From assembly GCF_003463065.1 (NCBI RefSeq), contig NZ_QSCM01000011.1, positions 32,050 through 96,049 on the forward strand: a stretch of 64,000 nt of DNA, in the 5' to 3' direction. The notes beneath the pieces are model-generated. The model made no database searches. It was given only the letters and a program-made list of their open reading frames with translations, and was not told the origin of the DNA. The translations under genes were made by a program, and so were the position numbers. This DNA is from Blautia sp. OF03-15BH (GTDB lineage: Bacteria > Bacillota > Clostridia > Lachnospirales > Lachnospiraceae). Each line of letters opens with the position of its first letter. Position 1 is the stretch's first letter. Of the stretch, positions 9,094-17,294 are shown piece by piece.

Positions 9094-10805
9094 AAAAAGA
9101 TGATTTGATCGAAGTTACAATAGAAGATCTGAGTGAAGACGGGACCGGGATCGGAAAATACGACGGAATGACATTTTTTATCAAAGATGCAGTCATCGGT
9201 GACCGGATCCGTGCCAAGATCATGAAACTGAAAAAAACTTACGGTTTTGCCCGTCTGATGGAGGTTTTGACTCCTTCCGCAGACCGTGTGACTCCGCTTT
9301 GTCCGGTAGCCCGCCAGTGTGGCGGCTGTCAGATCCAGGCTATGAGTTATGAAGCCCAGCTGGCTTTTAAAACCAGAAAAGTAGAGAACAATCTCAGACG
9401 GATCGGTAAATTTGAAAAGATTCCAATGGAAACCATCATCGGCATGGAGGAGCCTTTCCATTATCGGAACAAGGCCCAGTTTCCTTTTGGAAAGAACCGG
9501 GACGGAAAGACAGTCACAGGTTTTTATGCCGGCCGTACCCACAGCATCATTGAGAACACCAGCTGCTATCTGGGAAAAGAAGTCAATGAAACGATCCTTC
9601 GGAAGATCCTGATCTGGATGAATGCTTATTTTGTGGATCCTTATGATGAAGCCACGGGAACAGGCCTTGTACGTCATTGTCTGATCCGCAGCGGATTCCG
9701 CACGGGGGAGATCATGGTCTGTCTTGTCATCAATGGCAGTAAGATCGTAGGGGGGGATGCACTGGTGGATTCCCTCAAGACCATTCCGGGAATGACCAGT
9801 ATCTCTCTCAATGTAAATCGGGAAAAAACCAATGTGATCCTAGGAAGCGAAATCATCAATCTCTGGGGCCGTCCTTACATTGAGGACTATATCGGAGAGG
9901 TAAAATACCAGATCTCACCGCTTTCCTTTTTCCAGGTAAATCCCGTTCAGACGGAGCGGCTTTATGGAAAAGCCCTGGAATATGCAGGACTGACCGGAGA
10001 AGAGACCGTATGGGATCTTTATTGTGGGATTGGCACCATTTCTCTCTTTCTGGCACAGAAGGCAAAGAAGGTCTATGGGGTGGAAATTATCCCGGATGCC
10101 ATAGAAGACGCCCGCAGAAACGCAGCATTAAACGGCTTTGCCAATGCGGAATTTTATGTGGGAAAAGCAGAGGAAGTGCTTCCTGAAAAATATGAAAAAG
10201 AGGGCATTCAGGCAGATGTCATCGTAGTGGATCCGCCCCGGAAAGGCTGCGACGAAGCCCTCCTTTCCACCATGGTAAAAATGCAGCCGGAACGGATCGT
10301 TTACGTCAGCTGTGACAGCGCCACCCTGGCACGCGATCTTCGCTATCTCTGCGACCACGGCTATGCCCTCCGGCGCGTCTGCCCGGCAGATATGTTTCCA
10401 CAGACTGTGCATGTGGAGACGGTGGTACTTTTGTCCCAACATCGAGACAAGAGTACTTGTCTCGATGAACGCGGCAGTCGGCAAATCGAGATGCAAGCAT
10501 CTCGGCTTGCCTCGTTGCTCGCGCAAAAACCAGATGACACGATAGAGATCGACTTAGACTTAGATGAGCTGGATGCAACCAGTGCAGAGACGAAAGCGAC
10601 CTATCAGGAAATCAAAGATTATGTGCTGAAAGAATTTGGCTTGAAGGTTTCAAGTTTATATATTTCTCAGGTAAAACGCAAATGTGGAATTGAAGTGGGA
10701 GAAAACTATAATCTTCCAAAATCAGAAAATGCAAGAGTTCCACAATGCCCGAAAGAGAAGGAAGAAGCTATCAAGGCTGCCCTGAAATATTTTGCGATGA
10801 TCTAA
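9090..10805 (+). CDS. rlmD: 23S rRNA (uracil-5-)-methyltransferase RlmD/RumA with insertion and C-terminal extension
   Basis: A 571-residue protein read from TTG 9090 (GAGGAGG at 9072-9078, overlap with the previous stop). Residues 1-60 form a TRAM RNA-binding domain; the iron-sulphur cysteines are in CPVARQCGGCQ; the SAM-binding motif is WDLYCGIGTISLF; later come DPPRKGCDEALL and the catalytic Cys in VSCDSATLARDL. The normal enzyme ends shortly after HVETVVLLS. Here about 29 residues follow that are encoded by a palindromic repeat (see separate entry), then about 95 residues beginning KPDDTIEIDLDLDELD. I read the tail as sequence brought in by a mobile element that used the rlmD 3' end as its target; tnpV follows at once. 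Confidence 0.9.
   Translation: MKKDDLIEVTIEDLSEDGTGIGKYDGMTFFIKDAVIGDRIRAKIMKLKKTYGFARLMEVLTPSADRVTPLCPVARQCGGCQIQAMSYEAQLAFKTRKVENNLRRIGKFEKIPMETIIGMEEPFHYRNKAQFPFGKNRDGKTVTGFYAGRTHSIIENTSCYLGKEVNETILRKILIWMNAYFVDPYDEATGTGLVRHCLIRSGFRTGEIMVCLVINGSKIVGGDALVDSLKTIPGMTSISLNVNREKTNVILGSEIINLWGRPYIEDYIGEVKYQISPLSFFQVNPVQTERLYGKALEYAGLTGEETVWDLYCGIGTISLFLAQKAKKVYGVEIIPDAIEDARRNAALNGFANAEFYVGKAEEVLPEKYEKEGIQADVIVVDPPRKGCDEALLSTMVKMQPERIVYVSCDSATLARDLRYLCDHGYALRRVCPADMFPQTVHVETVVLLSQHRDKSTCLDERGSRQIEMQASRLASLLAQKPDDTIEIDLDLDELDATSAETKATYQEIKDYVLKEFGLKVSSLYISQVKRKCGIEVGENYNLPKSENARVPQCPKEKEEAIKAALKYFAMI
10440..10527. repeat. Palindromic repeat element inserted in frame in rlmD
   Basis: Three consecutive hairpins occupy about 88 bases: a perfect 12-bp stem at 10440-10451/10456-10467 (loop AGTA), an 8-bp stem at 10487-10494/10497-10504 with a further outer pairing GGCAA/TTGCC, and a 4-bp stem TTGC-TCGC-GCAA at 10515-10526. 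The insert keeps the reading frame and adds about 29 residues (HRDKSTCLDERG onward) between the normal RlmD end and its extension. It is not a terminator: no T-tract follows. It looks like a small REP-like or RPE-like element that tolerates insertion in coding sequence. Confidence 0.75.
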
Positions 10806-10836
10806 GGAAATCGCTGATTTCAAGGAGGAATAACAC

Positions 10837-11208
10837 ATGAAAAGCACATTTGAAAAAATGGGTGGAACCTACACACTTGGCGCAGACGGAATTTACTATC
10901 CGAATCTTGTCAGTACAGATGAAGAACCGCATTATGGGAAATATGGAATGATGCGGAAAACATATCTGAAAGAGCATCGTCCGGCAATGTATTCACTGTA
11001 TATGTTGGAAGACAGATTGACAGAACATCTGAATGTTGTAGACGATGAAGCACAGGAAAGGATGGATATTCTGGTGCGTCAGATGATGGAGAAGCAGGGG
11101 ATTACGGAGGAATTGAAAGTTCGTGATCAGATGGAATGGGTCAGAGTGGTAAATGGTATTCGTAGTAGGGCAGAAGAGATTGTGTTAAAAGAATTAGTGT
11201 ATATTTAA
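10837..11208 (+). CDS. tnpV: TnpV family transposon-encoded protein
   Basis: A 123-residue protein recognisable as TnpV, an accessory protein first named in the Tn4451/Tn4453 clostridial transposons. The N-terminus KSTFEKMGGTYTLGADGIYY, the middle YLKEHRPAMYSLYMLEDRL and the end MEWVRVVNGIRSRAEEIV are characteristic. Its molecular role is not established. A strong AAGGAGG site precedes the ATG. Its place straight after the modified rlmD end suggests that it belongs to an element, now partly lost, that integrated at rlmD; no serine recombinase is present in the window. Confidence 0.85.
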   Translation: MKSTFEKMGGTYTLGADGIYYPNLVSTDEEPHYGKYGMMRKTYLKEHRPAMYSLYMLEDRLTEHLNVVDDEAQERMDILVRQMMEKQGITEELKVRDQMEWVRVVNGIRSRAEEIVLKELVYI

Positions 11209-11215
11209 GGTAATG

Positions 11216-11240
11216 GAAAGCTCTTTCGGGAGCTTTTCGT
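11216..11240 (+). terminator. Probable terminator after tnpV
   Basis: The inverted repeat AAAGCTC (11217-11223) and GAGCTTT (11230-11236) with a TTTCGG loop lies 9 bases after the tnpV stop. The stem is short and the following T-run is weak (TTTTCGTTGATT), so termination may be partial. Confidence 0.5.
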
Positions 11241-11291
11241 TGATTATAGAAAATTTAAAGATGATAAAGTGTAAGGTGGAGGTAAAATTAT

Positions 11292-12104
11292 ATGAGAGAT
11301 GATTTTTCACAAAGAACAAAGGATTTGTTAGCTAATAGAGTTGGATGGAAATGCAGCAATCCTAATTGTAGAAAAGCAACTCGTGGAGCAGGAATAGGAA
11401 AAGAGAATATCATAAATATTGGAGTTGCATCTCATATTACAGCAGCTTCTAAAGGCGGACCAAGGTATGATGAGAACATAACGTCTCAAGAGAGAGCATC
11501 AGCAGAAAATGGAATATGGTTATGCCAGTCGTGTTCAAAATTAATAGATTCAGATGTGAATAGATATACGATTGCTAAATTGAAAAAATGGAAGGAAATT
11601 TCAGAGCAAATGGCAGTTCTTGATTTGGAAGAAGCAACAGCAGAGGAGCAACATGAAGATAAAGAACTTATAAAGTTCTTTGTGCAATGTTTTGATCGTC
11701 CAGCATTTCAGGATAGAATATATCAAGAAGGAAGAATGGAAGATTTTGATAAGGCTATTGAGGATACTATTATCGCTTTAAATACGGGAGTTCTTAGAAC
11801 CAGAGACGGAAGTATCTTAAAAAAAGCAGACGGAAAATCGTCTGTTGTAAATATAGAGTGGCGGGAGAAGCTTAATACAATTTGTGATATGTTGGTTGCA
11901 CTAAGAAAACGATTAAAAATTGCAAAAGACACTGGAGCATATTCATTATATGGAGAAGATGATGTGATGTATTGTTTCTATGACAGAGATTTGGCAATAT
12001 GGTTTGATTCAACAAGGGAAGAAATATTAAAGATATTATCTTCAATTTGTGAAGAAATAGGAATACATGGATTAGGTTTTCCTAGGAAACGGTACGAGTG
12101 GTAA
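11292..12104 (+). CDS. HNH-fold zinc protein, defence-associated
   Basis: A 270-residue protein. Residues 15-90 form an HNH-like zinc fold: C21 and C26 (CSNPNC), H48 in ASHITAAS, N73 in ENGIWLC and C78/C81 (CQSC). The last position, often His in active HNH nucleases, is Ser82, so nuclease activity is doubtful; this version of the fold is common as an N-terminal module in defence loci. Residues 110-270 match nothing I recognise. GC content is much lower than in rlmD, a sign of horizontal origin. The start has GGTGGAGGT upstream. Function is not assigned beyond a likely DNA-related role. Confidence 0.65.
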   Translation: MRDDFSQRTKDLLANRVGWKCSNPNCRKATRGAGIGKENIINIGVASHITAASKGGPRYDENITSQERASAENGIWLCQSCSKLIDSDVNRYTIAKLKKWKEISEQMAVLDLEEATAEEQHEDKELIKFFVQCFDRPAFQDRIYQEGRMEDFDKAIEDTIIALNTGVLRTRDGSILKKADGKSSVVNIEWREKLNTICDMLVALRKRLKIAKDTGAYSLYGEDDVMYCFYDRDLAIWFDSTREEILKILSSICEEIGIHGLGFPRKRYEW

Positions 12105-12201
12105 CTGATAATAATGGATAACTGTCATAAAGGGCTATTGGAAGTAATAAAGAATGATGAGCAGTTTACATTCCTGCGTGAAAAATATTGAGATGAAATA
12201 A

Positions 12202-12477
12202 ACATGTTATATTACGGATTCTTCAAATGGAAAGAAATATGTTGGCTCTGCAACAGGTGAAAATATGATTTGGGGAAGATGGAAGGATTACATAGCCAAT
12301 GGAAATGGTGGAAATATTGAGTTGAAGAGTTTGGATTTTGAATATATCCAGAAGAATTTCAGATATAGCATCTTGGAAATATATAAAAGTACAACAGATG
12401 ATGATGCGATATTAGAGAGGGAATCCTGGTGGAAAGAGCTCTTAATGACTCGACAATTTGGATATAACAAGAATTAG
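12202..12477 (+). pseudogene. Remnant of a GIY-YIG nuclease family protein
   Basis: From 12208 the frame reads YITDSSNGKKYVGSA and on to MIWGRWKDYI, the start of a GIY-YIG nuclease domain (catalytic Tyr, YVGSA strand and the W-GRW segment with the usual Arg). A TAA stop lies at 12199-12201, directly before the motif, and no initiation codon with a ribosome site precedes it. The open frame ends at 12477 after ERESWWKELL, with the family's Glu in a plausible place. The preceding 90 bases can be read as a short upstream fragment ending LREKY. I infer a larger gene that lost its 5' part by deletion or frame disruption. Confidence 0.6.
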
Positions 12478-12497
12478 AAATCATAGAGAATGGGGGA

Positions 12498-13220
12498 ATG
12501 CTTTCAAAACTAGAAAGCAGAAAAGAATGTATGGAGCAAATTGAACTTATACAGCATTGGAATTATTTTTGTTCCCTTGCTGAACGATTGGATGATACAA
12601 AGCATTATATAGACCATGGTTTGCAAGAACATGATGGAATAAGAGAACTTGTACATGGAAAAGTATACTCTGATATTTTTAAACAAATAATTGTTTTAGC
12701 AGCCTCTGAATTTGAAATAATGAGTAAGGCCTTATGTAGTGCTAAGGGAGTAAAAAACAAGAGGATAGGAGATATAAGCGAAACAATACTAGGAGTATTC
12801 CCTAAAATTATTGATTTTGAAGTAAGTACACCTTTTTGGATTAATACACCTTTACATGATTGGAAGACGACACGTATTGATAATGGAAAGAATGTAAAAG
12901 TAGAAGGCTTGGACTGGTGGTTTGCATATAATTCGATAAAGCATGACGAAAAGGAATCTATAAAAAATGCAACATTTGAAAATGCAGTATTAGCATTGGC
13001 TTCACTTTATATTATTGAAATTTACCTAATGAAAGAACTGTTTGGAAATATGAGTATTATTTACACATATCCGACAGTATATTTTAAATGCAAGTATTTG
13101 CCCCATTCTGTTAGCAGTGGAGAAGGATTGTTGCCGGATGAAGGTGGTTTATCACCAACTGAGAGATATAAAAAGGAATGTCCCGAACTTTTTAAGAAGT
13201 ATGAAATAGAATCAAAGTGA
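12498..13220 (+). CDS. Conserved hypothetical protein, possibly HEPN-like
   Basis: A 240-residue, mostly helical protein that I do not recognise as a named family. The segment WWFAYNSIKHDE followed by ENAVLALASLYIIEIYLM resembles helices of HEPN-type or AbiV-like proteins, where a polar residue-histidine pair (here NSIKH) can form an RNase centre; the canonical R-x4-6-H is not exact. The start at 12498 has weak GGGGGA upstream; ATG 12531 is an alternative. It sits between a GIY-YIG remnant and the STAND operon in AT-rich DNA, so a defence or toxin role is a guess from context. Confidence 0.5.
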   Translation: MLSKLESRKECMEQIELIQHWNYFCSLAERLDDTKHYIDHGLQEHDGIRELVHGKVYSDIFKQIIVLAASEFEIMSKALCSAKGVKNKRIGDISETILGVFPKIIDFEVSTPFWINTPLHDWKTTRIDNGKNVKVEGLDWWFAYNSIKHDEKESIKNATFENAVLALASLYIIEIYLMKELFGNMSIIYTYPTVYFKCKYLPHSVSSGEGLLPDEGGLSPTERYKKECPELFKKYEIESK

Positions 13221-13330
13221 TTGTGAAAAATGGTTGTGACAAGTTGATATAACACAATTTCTTTTAATTAGATATCAAAGAAGTATCGGTTGAAAGCTGT
13301 TTTTTAGTTATCATAAAAACTTACTTATGT

Positions 13331-13349
13331 CCAGCCTATAACAGGCTGG
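13331..13349. terminator. Hairpin in the gap before the STAND operon
   Basis: CCAGCCT and AGGCTGG form a perfect 7-bp stem with an ATAAC loop, followed by GGCAATTTATTATAA. It lies in the 170-base gap after the HEPN-like gene and 42 bases before the next ATG. It may end the upstream transcript or act in the leader of the next operon. I saw no convincing promoter between it and the ATG. Confidence 0.4.
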
Positions 13350-13390
13350 GCAATTTATTATAAATAAGTACAACAAAGAAGGTAATTTAT

Positions 13391-14050
13391 ATGGATTCAA
13401 TATTAGTTTTTGATGATTTTAAGCATTGTTTTAGGGAATTAGACACCTCAAATTATAATGATGATTTAGTTGTAGGATCTGTTTTTTTTACAAGAGATGC
13501 TATAAATGTCATTGAAAAATATTACAGAATAATTGGTTACATAATATGCGATGATAAGGGCGTTTATTATCCGATTGATGTGAGAAAAAATGATATAGCC
13601 ATATTGGAAGGAACTTATAATTGCATAGAGGATGAATTAAAGAAGGAATTGGTGCCATATAATATAAAGATCGAACCAGCAGAGGTATGGAGTCCTTTCT
13701 TTTTTCGTTGGCAGTTCATGTGTGATTGGAATGTTTTTGAAACTTGTGGAGATTTTATAAATATAGCCTCAAAAATAATAGGAAATGAGAGGCTGATGAA
13801 GAAGATTATTGATGACAAAATCGATTATGTCCTTCCAGTAAATTATAAAGAATTATCTCAAATGGTACGAGGCTTGAATAAATTATTTGGAGTTGAATTT
13901 TATAATAAGGATTATTACGAAGAGATAAACTATTTATTTGATTCGCTTGTGAATGGATACCATATAAATATGTCTACAGAAGAAGTTGAGACGTATTGTT
14001 ATCAATTATGTAATTACGTTTTGAAAAGAATAGAGGGAGAACATGTATAA
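13391..14050 (+). CDS. Orphan 219-aa protein, first gene of the STAND operon
   Basis: I recognise no family. The protein is acidic, mixed alpha/beta in appearance, has no signal peptide or membrane segment, and carries a Trp/Phe-rich patch (PFFFRWQFMCDW) at about residues 101-112. AAGAAGG precedes the ATG. Its stop overlaps the start of the nuclease-STAND gene by 8 bases, so the two products are probably made together and may interact, for instance as a regulator or adaptor of the STAND effector. That is an inference from gene order only. GC content is near 32 percent by eye, like the STAND gene and unlike the backbone. Confidence 0.6.
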   Translation: MDSILVFDDFKHCFRELDTSNYNDDLVVGSVFFTRDAINVIEKYYRIIGYIICDDKGVYYPIDVRKNDIAILEGTYNCIEDELKKELVPYNIKIEPAEVWSPFFFRWQFMCDWNVFETCGDFINIASKIIGNERLMKKIIDDKIDYVLPVNYKELSQMVRGLNKLFGVEFYNKDYYEEINYLFDSLVNGYHINMSTEEVETYCYQLCNYVLKRIEGEHV

Positions 14051-15616
14051 TTCGGGAATAGGTACACCTTATTGGTTTGAATGGGAAATTGGAATACTAG
14101 AATGCTTGAATATGCTACAAGATACATCAATTGAATCAGTAATACTTCAATCAACTGATTTTCAGGCATTAGATGATGTCGTAGTAAATTATAGTGATAA
14201 AAGCATTTTAAATATTCAAGTAAAACATACAGATGAAGATGCTAATTTCACATATTCTTTTTTAGCTTCTGGGAAAAAGCCTTTACTGAATGAGTTGGCT
14301 TTAGAATGGAAGAATAATAAAGATAATTATAATTTTAAAGGTATTCAAATTGTAACAAATAAAAAATGGGGTCCGCAGGAAACAGATGGAAAGTGTTCAA
14401 TGGATGACTTTATTTCCAAGGTGTTTCCATGCTTACAAGATAATTATAATTATACTTCGGCAAAGCCTAATGAGCAGAAGGCTATCGAATGGTACAGAGA
14501 AAATTTGGAGATAAATTTAGATTCAAATGAGGCGGCGTGTTTCACTAAAATTTTCTCTTTTAGAAAAGAGTCGTGTCTTGCTGATGTGGAAGAAAAAATA
14601 CGTGTGAAGATTGGCGAAATACTAGGAACAGATAATAGTGATGCGATAGATTTTTGCTTAAATAGTCTTCTTTCTAAATTGAATATATGGGCAACATCAA
14701 GAAGAGAGAAGCAGGAAATAACAAGAGAAAATGTATATGGAGCATTATGCTATACCGAGCCGGATGTTCCTTCATATGAACTATGTCCAGAAAAACCGAT
14801 ACTTCCTTCTCGACAACGGTTTGGGGAGACCTTTATAGATGACATTAAAAAGAATAGTAATCATATCATATTCTTAGAAGGATTACCGGGCTGTGGAAAA
14901 ACAAATTTTATAAGTTATTTATCACAGATGAATGAGTCTATAGTTGATTTTAGATTTTACACATATCTCCCAGTAAATAAAGTAGATGGTTCATATAGTG
15001 ATGATGAAGGCTTTTATTTGGGTAATATTTTGTGGAGAAGTATTCTCGTACAGCTTAAGAAAAAATTTGAAGAGAATAATTTATTATCTGTTGTAAAGTT
15101 TCCACTTATATACCAATTTATGTCTGTTTCTGAAATGCGGGAAACGGTAATACATTTCCTACCGGAATATGCAAAATGTATAGGAAGGCCTTGCTACTTT
15201 TTTATAGATGGATTAGATCATGCTGCAAGATCAAAAGATGCACGAAATTCATTTTTATCTCAATTGCCAAGACCAGAGGAAATCGGGGATGATTTTTATT
15301 TTGTCTTGGTCGGACAGCCTATAAATGATGGTTATCCGTCTTGGATGAAAGATAATAAAGGTATTACATATTACAGCATGCCGGCTTTGGATACAGATGA
15401 TGTTGTTATATTATTAGAGCAAAGCGGTGTAGCAGAGAATACAGTCGATATGGAAAACTTGGCGAAAACCGTTATTTCAGTTATTGGGAACAATGTTCTT
15501 AATATAATATTTGCAATTCTGGAATTGAAGAAAATGGTATTGCCACTTTCCTTCGAGGCAATAGAGAAGGAACTAAATAGTAGGTTTTTAGACAAATTAG
15601 TTGATTGTCTTGAAAA
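14043..15616 (+). pseudogene. Nuclease-STAND NTPase (Avs-like), 5' part, interrupted by the conjugative element
   Basis: The first 524 codons of a large defence-type protein. Residues 10-100 look like a restriction-type nuclease of the PD-(D/E)xK or Cap4 kind: E15, D44-D45 in ALDDVVV, and Q59-V-K61. A STAND NTPase follows: Walker A at G280-LPGCGKT-287 and Walker B with the STAND signature FFIDGLDHA at about 386-394. STAND proteins of this type sense phage proteins through C-terminal repeats and then activate the N-terminal effector. The frame runs into the conjugative element at codon 525 and stops 13 codons later at 15656. The 3' part resumes at 46197 in the same frame. Confidence 0.8.
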
Positions 15617-15657
15617 ATGCTTGATTTGCAGGCATATTCGCAGGTTTGCAGATTGAT

Positions 15658-15677
15658 TTTACTACTCATTTACTACT
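15658..15677. repeat. Integrase arm-type site candidates, left end
   Basis: TTTACTACT occurs twice, at 15658-15666 and 15669-15677, 41 bases inside the left end. The same word occurs near the right end. In Tn916-like elements such short direct repeats close to the ends bind the N-terminal domain of the integrase. Confidence 0.6.
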
Positions 15678-15791
15678 TTTAATGAATTGAGCCTTGATAT
15701 GCAAAAAGCACCTGCGGACTGCCGGATAGACCGCTGCACCACCTTACGCGGCACGTCGAAAAGAAAAAATAAAATAAGCACCACCTATAAG

Positions 15792-15839
15792 GCGGCGTTT
15801 CTCACTCCTACACAGGAGAACAGGAACGCTGCTTTTTTT
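15792..15839 (+). terminator. Terminator-like hairpin in the left leader of the element
   Basis: GCGGCGTT (15792-15799) pairs with AACGCTGC (15825-15832, one G-U pair), with an inner CTCCT/AGGAG stem, and seven T residues follow. It lies upstream of the replication initiator gene. It may block read-through from the host gene into the element, or act as an attenuator with the structured repeat that follows. Confidence 0.6.
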
Positions 15840-15849
15840 ATGCCCTCGT

Positions 15850-15962
15850 GTTACGCAGTAAGGGCAAACAAAGCCTTGATTTATGCGGCTCTTAGAGCGT
15901 GGAAATGAGAAAGACAAGGGTTGATACCTTTTCCCTCAAAACCGCGTTTCTACTGCGTAACA
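15850..15962 (+). repeat. 113-nt structured repeat, left copy
   Basis: This stretch and 34660-34772 have the same length and align without gaps, with the first 34 and last 40 bases nearly identical and a variable middle. The ends pair with each other here: GTTACGCAGTA (15850-15860) and TACTGCGTAAC (15951-15961) are perfect reverse complements; AAGG...CCTT and AGGG...CCCT pairings lie inside. It ends 27 bases before the RepA start codon, so it would be the 5' leader of that mRNA. Conservation of the ends with a variable middle suggests a structured RNA or DNA site. Confidence 0.65.
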
Positions 15963-15989
15963 AATCCAACGAAAAGGAGTGACGAAGCT

Positions 15990-16958
15990 ATGGCAGTTTT
16001 CCGCGTGGAAAAGAACAAAGGTTATACCGTTATGAGCAACCACCATTTACGCAACAAGGAGCTTTCCTTAAAGGCAAAGGGCTTGTTGTCGCAAATGCTC
16101 TCACTTCCCGAAGATTGGGACTACACCCTTGCAGGACTGTCCCTTATCAACCGGGAAAAGATTGACGCTATCCGGGAAGCAGTACGGGAACTGGAAAATG
16201 CCGGATATATACAGCGTTCAAGGGAACGTGATGAGAAAGGATGCTTACGCGGTACAACGTATGTTATCTATGAGCAGCCGCCTAAGTTGGATTTACCTAC
16301 ATTGGAAAAACCAACATTGGATAATCCAACATTGGAAAAGCCTATGTTGGAAAAACCTACGTTGGAAAATCCAACGCAATTAAATAAAGAACTATTAAAG
16401 ACTAACTTACCAACAAAAGAAAAATTAAATACAGATATATCAAGTACCCATTCCATTCCTTTCCATTCCCTAAATCCCTCTCCCTTAGAGGACGCGGCAC
16501 AGCCGCCGGAACGGAAGCGAAAGGAAACGACAGACGCATATAGCGTGTATGAGGAAATCATCAAGGACAATATCGAGTACGACTATCTGATACAGGATAG
16601 ATACCTTGACCGGGACAGGATAGAGGAAATCCTTGCCCTTATTCTTGAAACTGTCTGCACCAAACGAAGAACAATCCGTATCGCCGGGGACGACCACCCG
16701 GCAGAGCTTGTAAAAGCAAAATTTATGAAACTGAACAGCGAACATATCCGCTTTGTACTGGACTGTATGCAGGAAAACACCACCAAAATCCGCAACATCA
16801 AGCAGTACATGAAAGCTGCCCTTTTCAATGCCCCGTCTACGATTGGCAACTATTACACGTCCCTTGTATCTCACGATATGTACGGCGGGAGTACTATCCA
16901 GTCGGCAAGAAGCAAGGGCATACCCGATTACACCTGCAACGAGGGCGAAAGCCTGTAA
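15990..16958 (+). CDS. Replication initiator RepA-like protein with winged helix and DUF6017-type C-terminus
   Basis: A 322-residue protein. Residues 1-100 form the RepA_N/DnaD-like winged helix typical of Tn1549-type elements (MSNHHLRNKELSLKAKGLL, then DYTLAGLSLINREKID). A linker of six LEKPT-type pentapeptides covers residues 100-129, and the C-terminal part (VYEEIIKDNIEYDYL through MKAALFNAP) matches the DUF6017-type domain. Such proteins are thought to start autonomous replication of the excised circle. The ATG follows AAAGGAGTGACG. It is the first gene of the left operon and sits just after the 113-nt repeat. Confidence 0.85.
   Translation: MAVFRVEKNKGYTVMSNHHLRNKELSLKAKGLLSQMLSLPEDWDYTLAGLSLINREKIDAIREAVRELENAGYIQRSRERDEKGCLRGTTYVIYEQPPKLDLPTLEKPTLDNPTLEKPMLEKPTLENPTQLNKELLKTNLPTKEKLNTDISSTHSIPFHSLNPSPLEDAAQPPERKRKETTDAYSVYEEIIKDNIEYDYLIQDRYLDRDRIEEILALILETVCTKRRTIRIAGDDHPAELVKAKFMKLNSEHIRFVLDCMQENTTKIRNIKQYMKAALFNAPSTIGNYYTSLVSHDMYGGSTIQSARSKGIPDYTCNEGESL
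16287..16376 (+). repeat. Six 15-bp tandem repeats coding a pentapeptide linker
   Basis: Ninety bases encode six pentapeptides of the pattern L-(E/D)-(K/N/L)-P-(T/M) in the linker of RepA. Copies differ by a few bases. Copy number should vary easily by slippage and would change linker length by five residues at a time without breaking the frame. Confidence 0.85.
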
Positions 16959-16979
16959 ACCAACCCAAAGGAGGATTTT

Positions 16980-17201
16980 ATGATGACACAGAAAACAGGA
17001 GCTTTGATTTTTGATGAAACCGCTGACCGCTACGACATTCGCTTTGACGTAAACGACTATTACGGGGGCTTGCATTGCGGCGACTGCATGGAGGTCTTTG
17101 TGCGGGGCAAATGGAAGCCGACCCGTATGGAGTACGGGGACAACTGGTATCTTGTGGGTATTCGGGCGGCAGACCTTTCCGGGCTGCGGGTACGGATTTA
17201 A
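16980..17201 (+). CDS. DUF5348 family mobile-element protein
   Basis: A 73-residue small protein of the DUF5348 type that regularly follows RepA in this class of element: TGALIFDETADRYDIRFD, then LHCGDCMEVFV and GNWYLVG-like strands (DNWYLVGIRAADLSG). The predicted fold is a small beta barrel; its role is unknown. AAAGGAGG precedes the double ATG (16980 and 16983; either could be used). It is read in the same direction and in the same operon as RepA. Confidence 0.8.
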   Translation: MMTQKTGALIFDETADRYDIRFDVNDYYGGLHCGDCMEVFVRGKWKPTRMEYGDNWYLVGIRAADLSGLRVRI

Positions 17202-17294
17202 CAGGGCGGCGTGAAAGCGGACGCTCTTTTTTCATGCCCGCCCCGCTTCCCGGCGGCGGGCATACCACCATAGAACACGAAAGGAGGACACCCA

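Noticed and set aside
10440..10467. 12-bp palindrome in rlmD considered as a terminator
   Set aside because: No T-run follows, and the reading frame continues through it for another 112 codons.
15687..15908. 73-codon frame at the left end of the conjugative element
   Set aside because: It runs through a terminator hairpin and the structured repeat and has no ribosome site; I treat the stretch as non-coding.
16287..16376. Tandem 15-bp repeats considered as a CRISPR-like array
   Set aside because: The units are contiguous without spacers and code a regular pentapeptide inside RepA.
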